Shown piece by piece: positions 35,084 through 43,270 of a stretch of 64,000 bases of DNA (within the stretch, counting starts at the first letter, position 1; each line of letters begins with the position of its first letter). The translations under genes and the position numbers were made by a program. Source of the DNA: Marinibaculum pumilum (GTDB lineage: Bacteria > Pseudomonadota > Alphaproteobacteria > Ferrovibrionales > Ferrovibrionaceae); contig NZ_JBHRTR010000036.1 of the NCBI RefSeq assembly GCF_042646425.1, forward strand, positions 62,001 through 126,000. The letters run 5' to 3'. The notes below the pieces were generated by a model that worked only from the letters and a program-made list of their open reading frames with translations, made no database searches and was not told the DNA's origin.

Positions 35084-35168
35084 CCAAGACAGTTCGAGAC
35101 CCAAGACAGCTCGACACCCAAGACAGCTCGACACCCAAGACAGCTCGACACCTAAGACAGCTCGACAC
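35084..35168. repeat. 17-bp tandem repeat, five copies, directly upstream of the first binding-protein gene
   Basis: Units of ccaagacagctcgacac start at 35084, 35101, 35118, 35135 and 35152. The three middle copies are identical; the first has two changes and the last has one. The array ends 12 bases before the ATG of the binding protein gene. The 17-base period is not a multiple of three, so it is not suited to a coding role. It lies in the 247-base spacer after hisN. Confidence 0.97.
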
Positions 35169-35180
35169 AGGGGCCTGAAG

Positions 35181-37058
35181 ATGGGACTTCCGACGCGACG
35201 CACCGCCCTGACCGCTCCCCTGGCCGCCGCCCTGGCTGCGGCCCTCGCCCTGACCGGGCTGGCCCTGCCGGGGTCCGGCGGCTCCGCGGCCGCACAGGAA
35301 AACGCTGCGGCGAAGCCACAGCACGCGCTGTCATTGATCGGGGCGCCGAAATACGGCCCCGACTTCACCCGGCTCGACTATGTCAATCCGGAAGCGCCGA
35401 AGGGCGGACGCCTGCGGCTGCATTCGATCGGCGGCTTCGACAGCCTGCATCCGCTGCTGCCGCGCGGCGAGCCGGCGCCCGGGCTGGGCCTGGTCTACGA
35501 GACGCTGATGTCCTCCCCGCTGGACGATGTCTCGGCCGAATACGGCCTGCTGGCCGAAAGCGTCGAGGTGCCCGAGGACCTGTCCCATGCCACCTTCACC
35601 CTGCGGGAGGCGGCGAAGTGGCATGACGGCACACCGGTGACCGCCGACGACGTCGTCTTCACCTTCGACAAGATCAAGACCGAGGGCGATCCGCAGCTGC
35701 GCTTCTACTACGCCAATGTCGACAGGGCGGAGAAGCTCGGCCCCCGCAAGGTGAAGTTCCACTTCTCGGGGCCGAAGAACCGCGAACTGCCGCAGATCAT
35801 GGGCCAGCTGCCCGTGCTGCAGAAGGCCTGGTGGGAGCAGGACGACCGGTTCGGCCGCACCACGCTGACGCCCTGGCCGAGTTCCGGCCCCTACCGCATC
35901 AAGTCGGTCGACGCCAACCGCTCCATCACTTTCGAGCGCGTCCCCGACTATTGGGGCGCCGACCTGCCGCTGAATGTCGGCCGCAACAATTTCGACGAAG
36001 TGGTCTACGACATGTACCGCGACGCCACCGTCGCGCTGGAGGCATTCAAGAGCTTCCGCTACGACTGGCGGACCGAGACCACCGCCCGGGTCTGGGCGCA
36101 GGATTACGACTTCCCGGCGCGCGCCCGCGGCGACGTGGTGCTCGACACCGTGGAGACCGCCCGCCCGACCGGCCTGGTCGGCTTCATCTTCAACCTGCGC
36201 AAGCCGAAGTTCCAGGATCCCCGCGTGCGCGAGGCGATCGCCCGGGTCTTCGACTTCGAATGGATGAACAAGAACTATTTCTTCGGCCAGTACGCCCGGA
36301 CCGACAGCTATTTCGAGAACTCCGAGCTCGCCGCGCAGGGCGAACCGACGGGCGAGGAACTGGCGTTCCTGGAGCCGCTGCGCGGGCAGATTCCCGAAGA
36401 GGTCTTCGGGCCCGCCTACACGGCACCGGAATCGGACGGGTCGGGGCGCGACAGGCGGCAGCTGCGTCAGGCGATCAAGCTGCTCCAGGAGGCCGGCTGG
36501 ACGATCCAGGACGGCAAGCTGACCGGCCCCGACGGGGAGGTCATGCGGATCGAGTTCCTGCTGGTGCAGCCCGCCTTCGAGCGCATCGCCGCCGCCTATG
36601 CCGACAATCTGCGCCGGCTGGGCATCCAGGTGGACCTGCGCACGGTGGATTCCAGCCAGTACATCAACCGGCTGCGCAGCTTCGACTACGACATGATCTA
36701 TTCCGGCTGGGGCCAGTCGGAATCGCCGGGCAACGAGCAGCGCAGCTTCTTCTCCGCCGATGCCGCCGACGACCCGTCCAGCCGCAACTATGCCGGCATC
36801 ACAGACCCGGCGGTCGACAAGCTGATCGACAACGTGATCTTCGCCGAGGATCGCGAGACCCTGATCGCGGCCACCCGGGCGCTCGACCGGGTGCTGAGCT
36901 GGAACTGGTACGTGGTGCCCGGCTGGCACCTGCAGGCCGATCGCATCGCCTACTGGAACAAGTTCGGCCGACCGGAGGAAACGCCGGCCTATGGCGTCGA
37001 CATCCTGGCCTGGTGGCACGACCCGGCGAAGGCGGCGGCCCTGAAGGGCGCCGAGTAG
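35181..37058 (+). CDS. Oligopeptide/microcin C-type ABC transporter substrate-binding protein (YejA-like), first copy
   Basis: The 625-residue periplasmic protein has a signal peptide of about 40 residues (RRTALTAPLAAALAAALAL) and the family-5 binding fold, with YGPDFTRLDYVNPEAPKGG at the start of the mature part and WHDGTPVTADDVVFTFDKI. It should bind an oligopeptide or related compound and deliver it to YejBEF. ATG 35181 is preceded by GGGG and the 17-bp repeats. It is the first gene of the transporter operon. Confidence 0.93.
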   Translation: MGLPTRRTALTAPLAAALAAALALTGLALPGSGGSAAAQENAAAKPQHALSLIGAPKYGPDFTRLDYVNPEAPKGGRLRLHSIGGFDSLHPLLPRGEPAPGLGLVYETLMSSPLDDVSAEYGLLAESVEVPEDLSHATFTLREAAKWHDGTPVTADDVVFTFDKIKTEGDPQLRFYYANVDRAEKLGPRKVKFHFSGPKNRELPQIMGQLPVLQKAWWEQDDRFGRTTLTPWPSSGPYRIKSVDANRSITFERVPDYWGADLPLNVGRNNFDEVVYDMYRDATVALEAFKSFRYDWRTETTARVWAQDYDFPARARGDVVLDTVETARPTGLVGFIFNLRKPKFQDPRVREAIARVFDFEWMNKNYFFGQYARTDSYFENSELAAQGEPTGEELAFLEPLRGQIPEEVFGPAYTAPESDGSGRDRRQLRQAIKLLQEAGWTIQDGKLTGPDGEVMRIEFLLVQPAFERIAAAYADNLRRLGIQVDLRTVDSSQYINRLRSFDYDMIYSGWGQSESPGNEQRSFFSADAADDPSSRNYAGITDPAVDKLIDNVIFAEDRETLIAATRALDRVLSWNWYVVPGWHLQADRIAYWNKFGRPEETPAYGVDILAWWHDPAKAAALKGAE

Positions 37059-37074
37059 CCGGGACGCGCCACCC

Positions 37075-37452
37075 GTGGACCGCTCCGCCCTGACGGTCAG
37101 CCTCTACGTGCCGGACGTCGCGGCCGCCATGGCGTTCTACACGGGCATCCTGGGCTTCACCCACAGCGGCAGTTGGAACGAGGACGGGCGGCCGATCTGG
37201 GCGGAAGTCGCCCGGGACGGACCGAAAGGCACCGCGCGGATCTGGTTCTTCTGCCATGCCGTCGAGGACCGGCCGGGCCCCGCCTTCTCCGGCCTGATCT
37301 ACCTGTTCGTCGAGGATGTGCGGGCGGAGGCCGAACGGCTGGACGGTCGGGCAAAGGTCCGCTGGGGCCCGGAGGACCAGCCCTACGGGCTGCGGGAACT
37401 CGGCGTCGAGGATCCCCACGGCTACCTGCTCTGTTTCGCGCAGGACATCTGA
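37075..37452 (+). CDS. VOC family protein within the transporter operon
   Basis: The 125-residue protein starts at GTG 37075 and shows a VOC fold: LTVSLYVPDVAAAMAFYTGILGF, then EDPHGYLLCFAQ. Members bind and modify or sequester small molecules, including antibiotics such as bleomycin. It sits 16 bases after the first binding protein and 27 before the second, so it should be coexpressed with the importer and may act on the imported compound (inference). Confidence 0.85.
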   Translation: MDRSALTVSLYVPDVAAAMAFYTGILGFTHSGSWNEDGRPIWAEVARDGPKGTARIWFFCHAVEDRPGPAFSGLIYLFVEDVRAEAERLDGRAKVRWGPEDQPYGLRELGVEDPHGYLLCFAQDI

Positions 37453-37479
37453 GGAACGGCACCCGGAGTGGAGGAAGGC

Positions 37480-39348
37480 ATGACGAACCGCGTGGCACCG
37501 ACGAGAACCGCGGCCGCCGGACAGCTGCCGGCGGCGCTGCTCCTGCTGCTTCTCCTCGCTGCGCTTATCCCAGGCCTGGCGGTCGCCGGGACCGTGACAC
37601 GGCACGGCCTGTCCACCTTCGGCGAGCTGAAATACGGGCCGGATTTCCGCCATTTCGACTATGTGAATCCCGAAGCCCCGAAGGGCGGCGCGATGCGGAC
37701 CTGGGCGCTGCAATCCTTCGACAATCTCAACCCGCTGATCCTGAAGGGCAATCTGGCGGTGCAGACGGAACTGCACTTCGACAGCCTGATGGCACGCGCC
37801 GAGGACGAGCCGGACGCGATGTACGGCCTCATCGCGGAAAGCGTGGAAATGCCGGAGGACCGCGCCTGGGCGGCGTTCAACCTGAACCCGCAGGCGCGCT
37901 GGCACGACGGCACCCCGATCACGGCCGAGGACGTGGTCTTCACCTTCGACGCGATCCGGGAAAAGGGCCATCCCAGCCTGCAGCTGCTGTTCGCCGACCT
38001 GGAGAGCGTCACGGCGGAGGGGCCGCACCGGGTCCTGTTCCGCTTCAAGCCGACGGAGAGCCGGCGCGACCTGCCGCTGGCCGTGGCCTCCCAGCCGATC
38101 ATGTCGAAGGCCTGGTTCGAGGGCCGCGATTTCGCCGCCACCACCCTGGAGCCGCCGCTGGGCAGCGGGCCCTACCGCATCGCAGAGGTCGACCAGGGCC
38201 GTTCCATCACCTACGAGCGGGTGCCCGACTACTGGGCGAAGGACCTGCCGGTGAATGTCGGCCGGCACAATTTCGATCGCGTGCGGATCGAGTATTTCCG
38301 CGACCGCGACATCGCGCAGGAGGCCCTGTTCGCCGGCGCCTTCGACTGGCGGATCGTGAACGTGGCGCGCGACTGGGCGACCGCCTTCGACGGCCGCCCA
38401 CCGGTGGAGTCGGGCCAGATGAAGCGCCTGGAGCTGCCGGACAACAGCCCTTCCGGCGTGCAGGCGCTGTTCCTGAACACCCGCCGGCCGCAGCTCGCCG
38501 ACCGCCGCGTGCGCGCGGCGCTGAACCTCGCCTTCGACTTCGAATGGATGAACCAGACCCTGTTCTACGGCATTTACCGGCGCATGGGCTCGATGTTCGA
38601 GAATTCCGACCTGCGTCACGACGGCCCGCCCGGACCGGCGGAACTGGCGCTGCTGGAGCCGTGGCGCGGCAAGGTGCCGGACGCGGTCTTCGAGAAGCCG
38701 TTCGAGAACCCGGTCCATGGCGATTCGCGCGCCACCCGGAGCAACCTCCGCGAAGCCCAGAAGCTGCTGCAGGAGGCCGGCTGGGAAATCCGCGATGGCA
38801 AGCTGGTGGACGGCGCGACCGGGCAGCCCTTCACCCTGGAGTTCCTGCTGTACGAGGGGCTCTACGCCCGTGTCCTGAACCCCTATATCCAGAACCTGAA
38901 ACGCCTGGGCATCGACGCCTCGATCCGGGTGGTGGACGTGGCCTCCTATGAGAACCGGGTGCGCGAATACGACTACGACGTGATCGTGCGCCGCTTTGCG
39001 CAGCCGCTGACCCCAGGCGTGGAGCAGCGCAACATCTGGAGTTCGGTCGCCGCCGACCGGGTGGGCAGCTTCAACTTCTCCGGCATCGCCGACCCGGCGG
39101 TCGACGCGCTGGTGGAGGAGATCGTGAAGGCAAAGGACCGCGACAGCCTGCGCGCCGCGGTCAGCGCCCTGGACCGGGTGCTGATGTGGGGCGGGTACGC
39201 GGTGCCGCAGTTCTATTCCGGACAGTTCCGGCTGGCCTACTGGGACCGCTTCGGCCGGCCGGAGGTGCAGCCGGAATACGCGCTGGGCCTGATCGATACC
39301 TGGTGGATCGATCCGGAGAAGGATGCCAAGCTGAACCTCGACAGGTGA
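37480..39348 (+). CDS. ABC transporter substrate-binding protein (YejA-like), second copy
   Basis: The 622-residue protein has a signal peptide with a long Leu-rich core and the same family-5 fold as the first copy (YGPDFRHFDYVNPEAPKGG; WHDGTPITAEDVVFTFDAI). The two are clearly paralogues but differ widely, so they may accept different ligands. ATG 37480 with GGAGG five bases upstream is better than the GTG at 37468. It is followed by the two permease genes. Confidence 0.94.
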   Translation: MTNRVAPTRTAAAGQLPAALLLLLLLAALIPGLAVAGTVTRHGLSTFGELKYGPDFRHFDYVNPEAPKGGAMRTWALQSFDNLNPLILKGNLAVQTELHFDSLMARAEDEPDAMYGLIAESVEMPEDRAWAAFNLNPQARWHDGTPITAEDVVFTFDAIREKGHPSLQLLFADLESVTAEGPHRVLFRFKPTESRRDLPLAVASQPIMSKAWFEGRDFAATTLEPPLGSGPYRIAEVDQGRSITYERVPDYWAKDLPVNVGRHNFDRVRIEYFRDRDIAQEALFAGAFDWRIVNVARDWATAFDGRPPVESGQMKRLELPDNSPSGVQALFLNTRRPQLADRRVRAALNLAFDFEWMNQTLFYGIYRRMGSMFENSDLRHDGPPGPAELALLEPWRGKVPDAVFEKPFENPVHGDSRATRSNLREAQKLLQEAGWEIRDGKLVDGATGQPFTLEFLLYEGLYARVLNPYIQNLKRLGIDASIRVVDVASYENRVREYDYDVIVRRFAQPLTPGVEQRNIWSSVAADRVGSFNFSGIADPAVDALVEEIVKAKDRDSLRAAVSALDRVLMWGGYAVPQFYSGQFRLAYWDRFGRPEVQPEYALGLIDTWWIDPEKDAKLNLDR

Positions 39349-39406
39349 GCCTGCCGTCGATGCACCCGCCCCCGAACGCCCCGCAGCAAGGCCAGATCGC
39401 CCGACC

Positions 39407-40525
39407 GTGACCGCCTATATCATCCGCCGACTGCTGCTGATCATCCCGACCCTGTTCGGGATCATGGTCGTCAACTTCGCGATCATCCAGTTCGCGCCGG
39501 GCGGCCCGGTGGAGCAGGTGATCGCGCAGGTCACCGGCACCGCGGTCAGTTCCACCGCCCGGGTCAGCGGCGCCGGCGGATCGGAAACCGGCGGCGGCCA
39601 GGGCGCGCGCGACAGCGGCGGCGGCGGCGGCGGCAATGACAGTCGCTATCGCGGCGCGCAGGGCCTGGATCCCGCCTTCATCGCCCAGATCGAGAAGCAG
39701 TTCGGCTTCGACAAGCCGGCGCATGAGCGCTTCCTGCTGATGATGGGCAATTTCCTGACTTTCGACTTCGGGGAGAGCTATTTCCGCGACCAGCGGGTGA
39801 TCGACCTGGTGCTGGAGAAGATGCCCGTCTCCATCTCGCTGGGCGTCTGGTCGACCTTCCTGATCTACCTGATCTCGATCCCGCTGGGCATCTCCAAGGC
39901 GGTGCGGGACGGCTCGCCGTTCGACCTCTGGACCTCCGCCGTGGTGATCCTGGGCTATGCGGTGCCCAGCTTCCTGTTCGCGGTGCTGCTGGTGGTGGTG
40001 TTCGCCGGCGGCTCCTTCCTGGACTGGTTCCCGCTGCGCGGCCTGGTCTCCGACGACTGGGACAGCCTGCCGCTGGGACAGCAGATCCTGGACTATCTGT
40101 GGCACCTGGTGCTGCCGATCACCGCGCTGACCATCGGCGGCTTCGCCGGCCTGACCATGCTGACCAAGAACTCCTTCCTGGAGGAGATCAACAAGCAGTA
40201 CGTGGTCACCGCCCGGGCCAAGGGGCTGACCGAGCGCCGCGTGCTGTACGGCCATGTCTTCCGCAACGCGATGCTGATCGTGATCGCGGGCTTTCCCGGC
40301 GCCTTCATCTCGGTGCTGTTCACCGGCGCGCTGCTGATCGAGGTGATCTTCTCCCTCGACGGGCTGGGCCTGCTGGGTTTCGAATCCGCGATCCGCCGCG
40401 ACTATCCGGTGATGTTCGCAACCCTCTACTTCTTCACCCTGCTGGGCCTGATCGTGAACCTGATCAGCGACCTCTCCTACACGATCATCGACCCGCGGAT
40501 CGACTTCGAGCGGCGGGAGGTGTGA
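39407..40525 (+). CDS. yejB: ABC transporter permease YejB
   Basis: The 372-residue inner-membrane permease begins TAYIIRRLLLIIPTLFGIM and has about six helices and a C-terminal EAA-type loop (VTARAKGLTERRVLYGHVFRN). A Gly/Ser-rich insert between residues 45 and 80 is typical of YejB. It starts with GTG. With YejE it forms the channel. Its stop overlaps the yejE ATG. Confidence 0.95.
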   Translation: MTAYIIRRLLLIIPTLFGIMVVNFAIIQFAPGGPVEQVIAQVTGTAVSSTARVSGAGGSETGGGQGARDSGGGGGGNDSRYRGAQGLDPAFIAQIEKQFGFDKPAHERFLLMMGNFLTFDFGESYFRDQRVIDLVLEKMPVSISLGVWSTFLIYLISIPLGISKAVRDGSPFDLWTSAVVILGYAVPSFLFAVLLVVVFAGGSFLDWFPLRGLVSDDWDSLPLGQQILDYLWHLVLPITALTIGGFAGLTMLTKNSFLEEINKQYVVTARAKGLTERRVLYGHVFRNAMLIVIAGFPGAFISVLFTGALLIEVIFSLDGLGLLGFESAIRRDYPVMFATLYFFTLLGLIVNLISDLSYTIIDPRIDFERREV

Positions 40526-41601
40526 TGGCGCTGATCACCCTCTCTCCCCTCAACCGGCGGCGGCTGCAGAGCTTCAAGAACAACCGGCGCGGCTACTGGT
40601 CGTTCTGGATCTTCATGGTGCTCTTCGTGGTCACCCTGCTGTCGGAGTTCATCGCCAACGACAAGCCGCTGGCGGTCTGGTTCGACGACGGGCTCTACCT
40701 GCCGATCTTCGCCAGCTATCCGGAGACCGATTTCGGCGGCGATTTCGAGACCGAGGCGGAGTATCGCGACCCGTTCGTGGCGGAGCTGATCCAGGAAAAG
40801 GGCTGGATGCTCTGGCCGCTGGTGGAATTCTCCTACGACACCATCAACCTGGAACTGCCGCAGCCCGCGCCCTCGCCGCCCTCGGCGGTGAACCTGCTGG
40901 GCACCGACGACCAGGGCCGCGACGTGGTGGCGCGGCTGCTCTACGGCTTCCGGATCTCGGTGCTGTTCGGCCTGGTGCTGACCATCCTGTCGTCGATCAT
41001 CGGCATCATCGCCGGCGCGGTGCAGGGCTATTTCGGCGGCCTGACCGACCTGCTGTTCCAGCGCTTCATCGAGATCTGGTCCGGCCTGCCGACCCTGTTC
41101 CTGCTGATCATCCTGGCCAGCGTGGTGGAGCCGAACTTCTGGTGGTTGCTGGGCCTGATGCTGCTGTTCTCCTGGATGGCGCTGGTCGGCGTGGTGCGGG
41201 CGGAGTTCCTGCGGGCGCGCAACTTCGACTATGTCCGCGCCGCGCGGGCGCTGGGGGCGGGCAATGTCACGGTGATGTTCCGCCATGTCCTGCCCAACGC
41301 CATGGTGGCGACCCTGACCTTCCTGCCCTTCATCCTGAACGGCTCGATCACCACGCTGACGGCGCTGGACTTCCTGGGCTTCGGCCTGCCGCCGGGCTCG
41401 CCGTCGCTGGGCGAGCTGCTCGCCCAGGGCAAGGCGAACCTGCAGGCGCCCTGGCTGGGCCTGACGGCGTTCCTGGTGATCGCCGTCATGCTGAGCCTGC
41501 TGATCTTCATCGGCGAGGCGGTGCGCGACGCCTTCGACCCGCGCAAGACCCTGGCGCCCGGGGCGGTGCCTGCGGAGAGCGCCGCAATGGCGAAGGCCTG
41601 A
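40525..41601 (+). CDS. yejE: ABC transporter permease YejE
   Basis: The 358-residue permease has an N-terminal cytoplasmic stretch, one helix (FWIFMVLFVVTLLSEFI), a periplasmic loop of about 100 residues with LLGTDDQGRDVVARLLYG, and the permease core with the EAA loop YVRAARALGAGNVTVMFRH. The ATG overlaps the yejB stop by four bases. The ATPase gene follows four bases later. Confidence 0.95.
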   Translation: MALITLSPLNRRRLQSFKNNRRGYWSFWIFMVLFVVTLLSEFIANDKPLAVWFDDGLYLPIFASYPETDFGGDFETEAEYRDPFVAELIQEKGWMLWPLVEFSYDTINLELPQPAPSPPSAVNLLGTDDQGRDVVARLLYGFRISVLFGLVLTILSSIIGIIAGAVQGYFGGLTDLLFQRFIEIWSGLPTLFLLIILASVVEPNFWWLLGLMLLFSWMALVGVVRAEFLRARNFDYVRAARALGAGNVTVMFRHVLPNAMVATLTFLPFILNGSITTLTALDFLGFGLPPGSPSLGELLAQGKANLQAPWLGLTAFLVIAVMLSLLIFIGEAVRDAFDPRKTLAPGAVPAESAAMAKA

Positions 41602-41605
41602 GCCG

Positions 41606-43222
41606 ATGGCGTTCTGCGAGGTGACCGACCTGAGCGTGGCCTTCGGCGAGGGCGCGGCGCCGGCCGTCGACCGTGTCTCCTTCACCGTCGACAAGGGCGA
41701 GACCCTGGCGCTGGTCGGCGAGTCCGGCTCCGGCAAGTCGGTCTCCGCGCTGTCGATCCTGCAGCTCCTGCCCTACCCGATCGCCCGCCACCCGTCGGGC
41801 TCGATCCGGATCGAGGGGCAGGAGGTGCTGGGGGCGCCGCCGGCCGTGCTGCGGAAGATCCGCGGCAACCGGATCTCGATGGTGTTCCAGGAACCGATGT
41901 CGTCCCTGAACCCGCTGCACACGGTCGAGAAGCAGGTCAACGAGGTGCTGCTTCTGCACCGGCGGATGGACCGTGCCACGGCCCGCGCCCGCACCGTGGA
42001 ACTGCTGCACCTGGTCGGCCTGCCCGACCCGGAGGAACGGCTGAAATCCTATCCGCACCAGCTGTCGGGCGGGCAGCGCCAGCGGGTGATGATCGCCATG
42101 GCGCTGGCCAACGAGCCCGACCTGCTGATCGCCGACGAGCCGACCACCGCGCTGGACGTCACCATCCAGGCGCAGATCCTGGAGCTTCTGCAGGACCTGC
42201 AGGCGCGGCTGGGCATGGGGTTGCTGCTGATCACCCACGACCTGGGGGTGGTGCGCAAGATGGCGGACCGGGTCTGCGTGATGACGAAGGGGAAGATCGT
42301 CGAGGAAGGACCGGTCGCCCGCATCTTCGATGCGCCGGAGCATCCCTATACCCGGGCCTTGCTGGCGGCGGAGCCGAAAGGGGCGCCGACCCCGTTCGCG
42401 GCCGACGCGCCGGTCGTGGTGCAGGCCGACGACCTGAAGGTCTGGTTCCCGATCAAGCGCGGCGTGCTGCGCAAGACGGTGGGCCATGTGAAGGCGGTGG
42501 ACGGCATCTCCCTGACCCTGCGCGAGGGAGAGACCCTGGGCGTCGTCGGCGAGTCCGGCTCCGGCAAGTCGACCCTGGGCTTCGGCCTGCTGCGCCTGCT
42601 CTCCTCCACCGGCGGGATCCTCTATCGCGGCCAGGAACTGCAGGGTCGCAGCTGGTCGGCGATGCGGCCGCTGCGGCGGGAGATGCAGATCGTCTTCCAG
42701 GACCCCTTTGCCTCGCTCAGCCCGCGCATGTCGGTGTTCCAGATCGTCGAGGAGGGGCTGAAGATCCACGACCTGATGCCTGACGCCGACGAACGGCGCC
42801 GGCATATCGCGCAGGTGCTGGAGGAGGTCGGCATCGACCCGGCCACGATGGACCGCTACCCGCACGAATTCTCCGGCGGCCAGCGGCAGCGGATCTCGAT
42901 CGCCCGGGCGATGGTGCTGCGGCCCCGCTTCCTGGTGCTGGACGAGCCGACCAGCGCACTGGACATGAGCGTGCAGGCGCAGATCGTCGACCTGCTGCGC
43001 GACCTGCAGGACCGCTACGACCTGGCCTATCTGTTCATCAGCCACGACCTGAAGGTGGTGCGCACCCTGGCCGACACCGTGATCGTGATGAAGGACGGCA
43101 AGGTGGTCGAGCATGGCCCGTCGCAGGCGATCTTCGAGGCCCCGCAGACCGCCTATACCCGGGCGCTGATCTCCGCCGCGTTCGAGCTCACCACCGGCGA
43201 GGCCGGCGCGGTCAGCACCTGA
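41606..43222 (+). CDS. yejF: ABC transporter ATP-binding protein YejF (two fused ATPase domains)
   Basis: The 538-residue protein has two complete ABC domains. Each has Walker A (GESGSGKSVSAL and GESGSGKSTLGF), a signature (LSGGQRQRVMIAMA and FSGGQRQRISIARA) and a Walker B with DEPT. Each is followed by the oligopeptide-importer C-terminal segment. It powers the YejBE channel. In enterobacteria the Yej system imports microcin C and peptides. Confidence 0.96.
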   Translation: MAFCEVTDLSVAFGEGAAPAVDRVSFTVDKGETLALVGESGSGKSVSALSILQLLPYPIARHPSGSIRIEGQEVLGAPPAVLRKIRGNRISMVFQEPMSSLNPLHTVEKQVNEVLLLHRRMDRATARARTVELLHLVGLPDPEERLKSYPHQLSGGQRQRVMIAMALANEPDLLIADEPTTALDVTIQAQILELLQDLQARLGMGLLLITHDLGVVRKMADRVCVMTKGKIVEEGPVARIFDAPEHPYTRALLAAEPKGAPTPFAADAPVVVQADDLKVWFPIKRGVLRKTVGHVKAVDGISLTLREGETLGVVGESGSGKSTLGFGLLRLLSSTGGILYRGQELQGRSWSAMRPLRREMQIVFQDPFASLSPRMSVFQIVEEGLKIHDLMPDADERRRHIAQVLEEVGIDPATMDRYPHEFSGGQRQRISIARAMVLRPRFLVLDEPTSALDMSVQAQIVDLLRDLQDRYDLAYLFISHDLKVVRTLADTVIVMKDGKVVEHGPSQAIFEAPQTAYTRALISAAFELTTGEAGAVST

Positions 43223-43231
43223 CCCCCGCCG

Positions 43232-43270
43232 GCCGTCAGACCCAGCCGTCAGACCCAGGCGTCAGACCCA
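43232..43270. repeat. 13-bp tandem repeat, three copies, duplicating the 3' end of the kinase gene
   Basis: Units gccgtcagaccca start at 43232 and 43245, with a one-mismatch copy at 43258. On the minus strand every unit carries TGGGTCTGA, the last two codons and stop of the kinase gene. The array separates two convergent genes. Confidence 0.9.

Noticed and set aside
35084..35168. CRISPR array
   Set aside because: The units are 17 bases with no spacers between them and no cas genes nearby; it is a simple tandem repeat.
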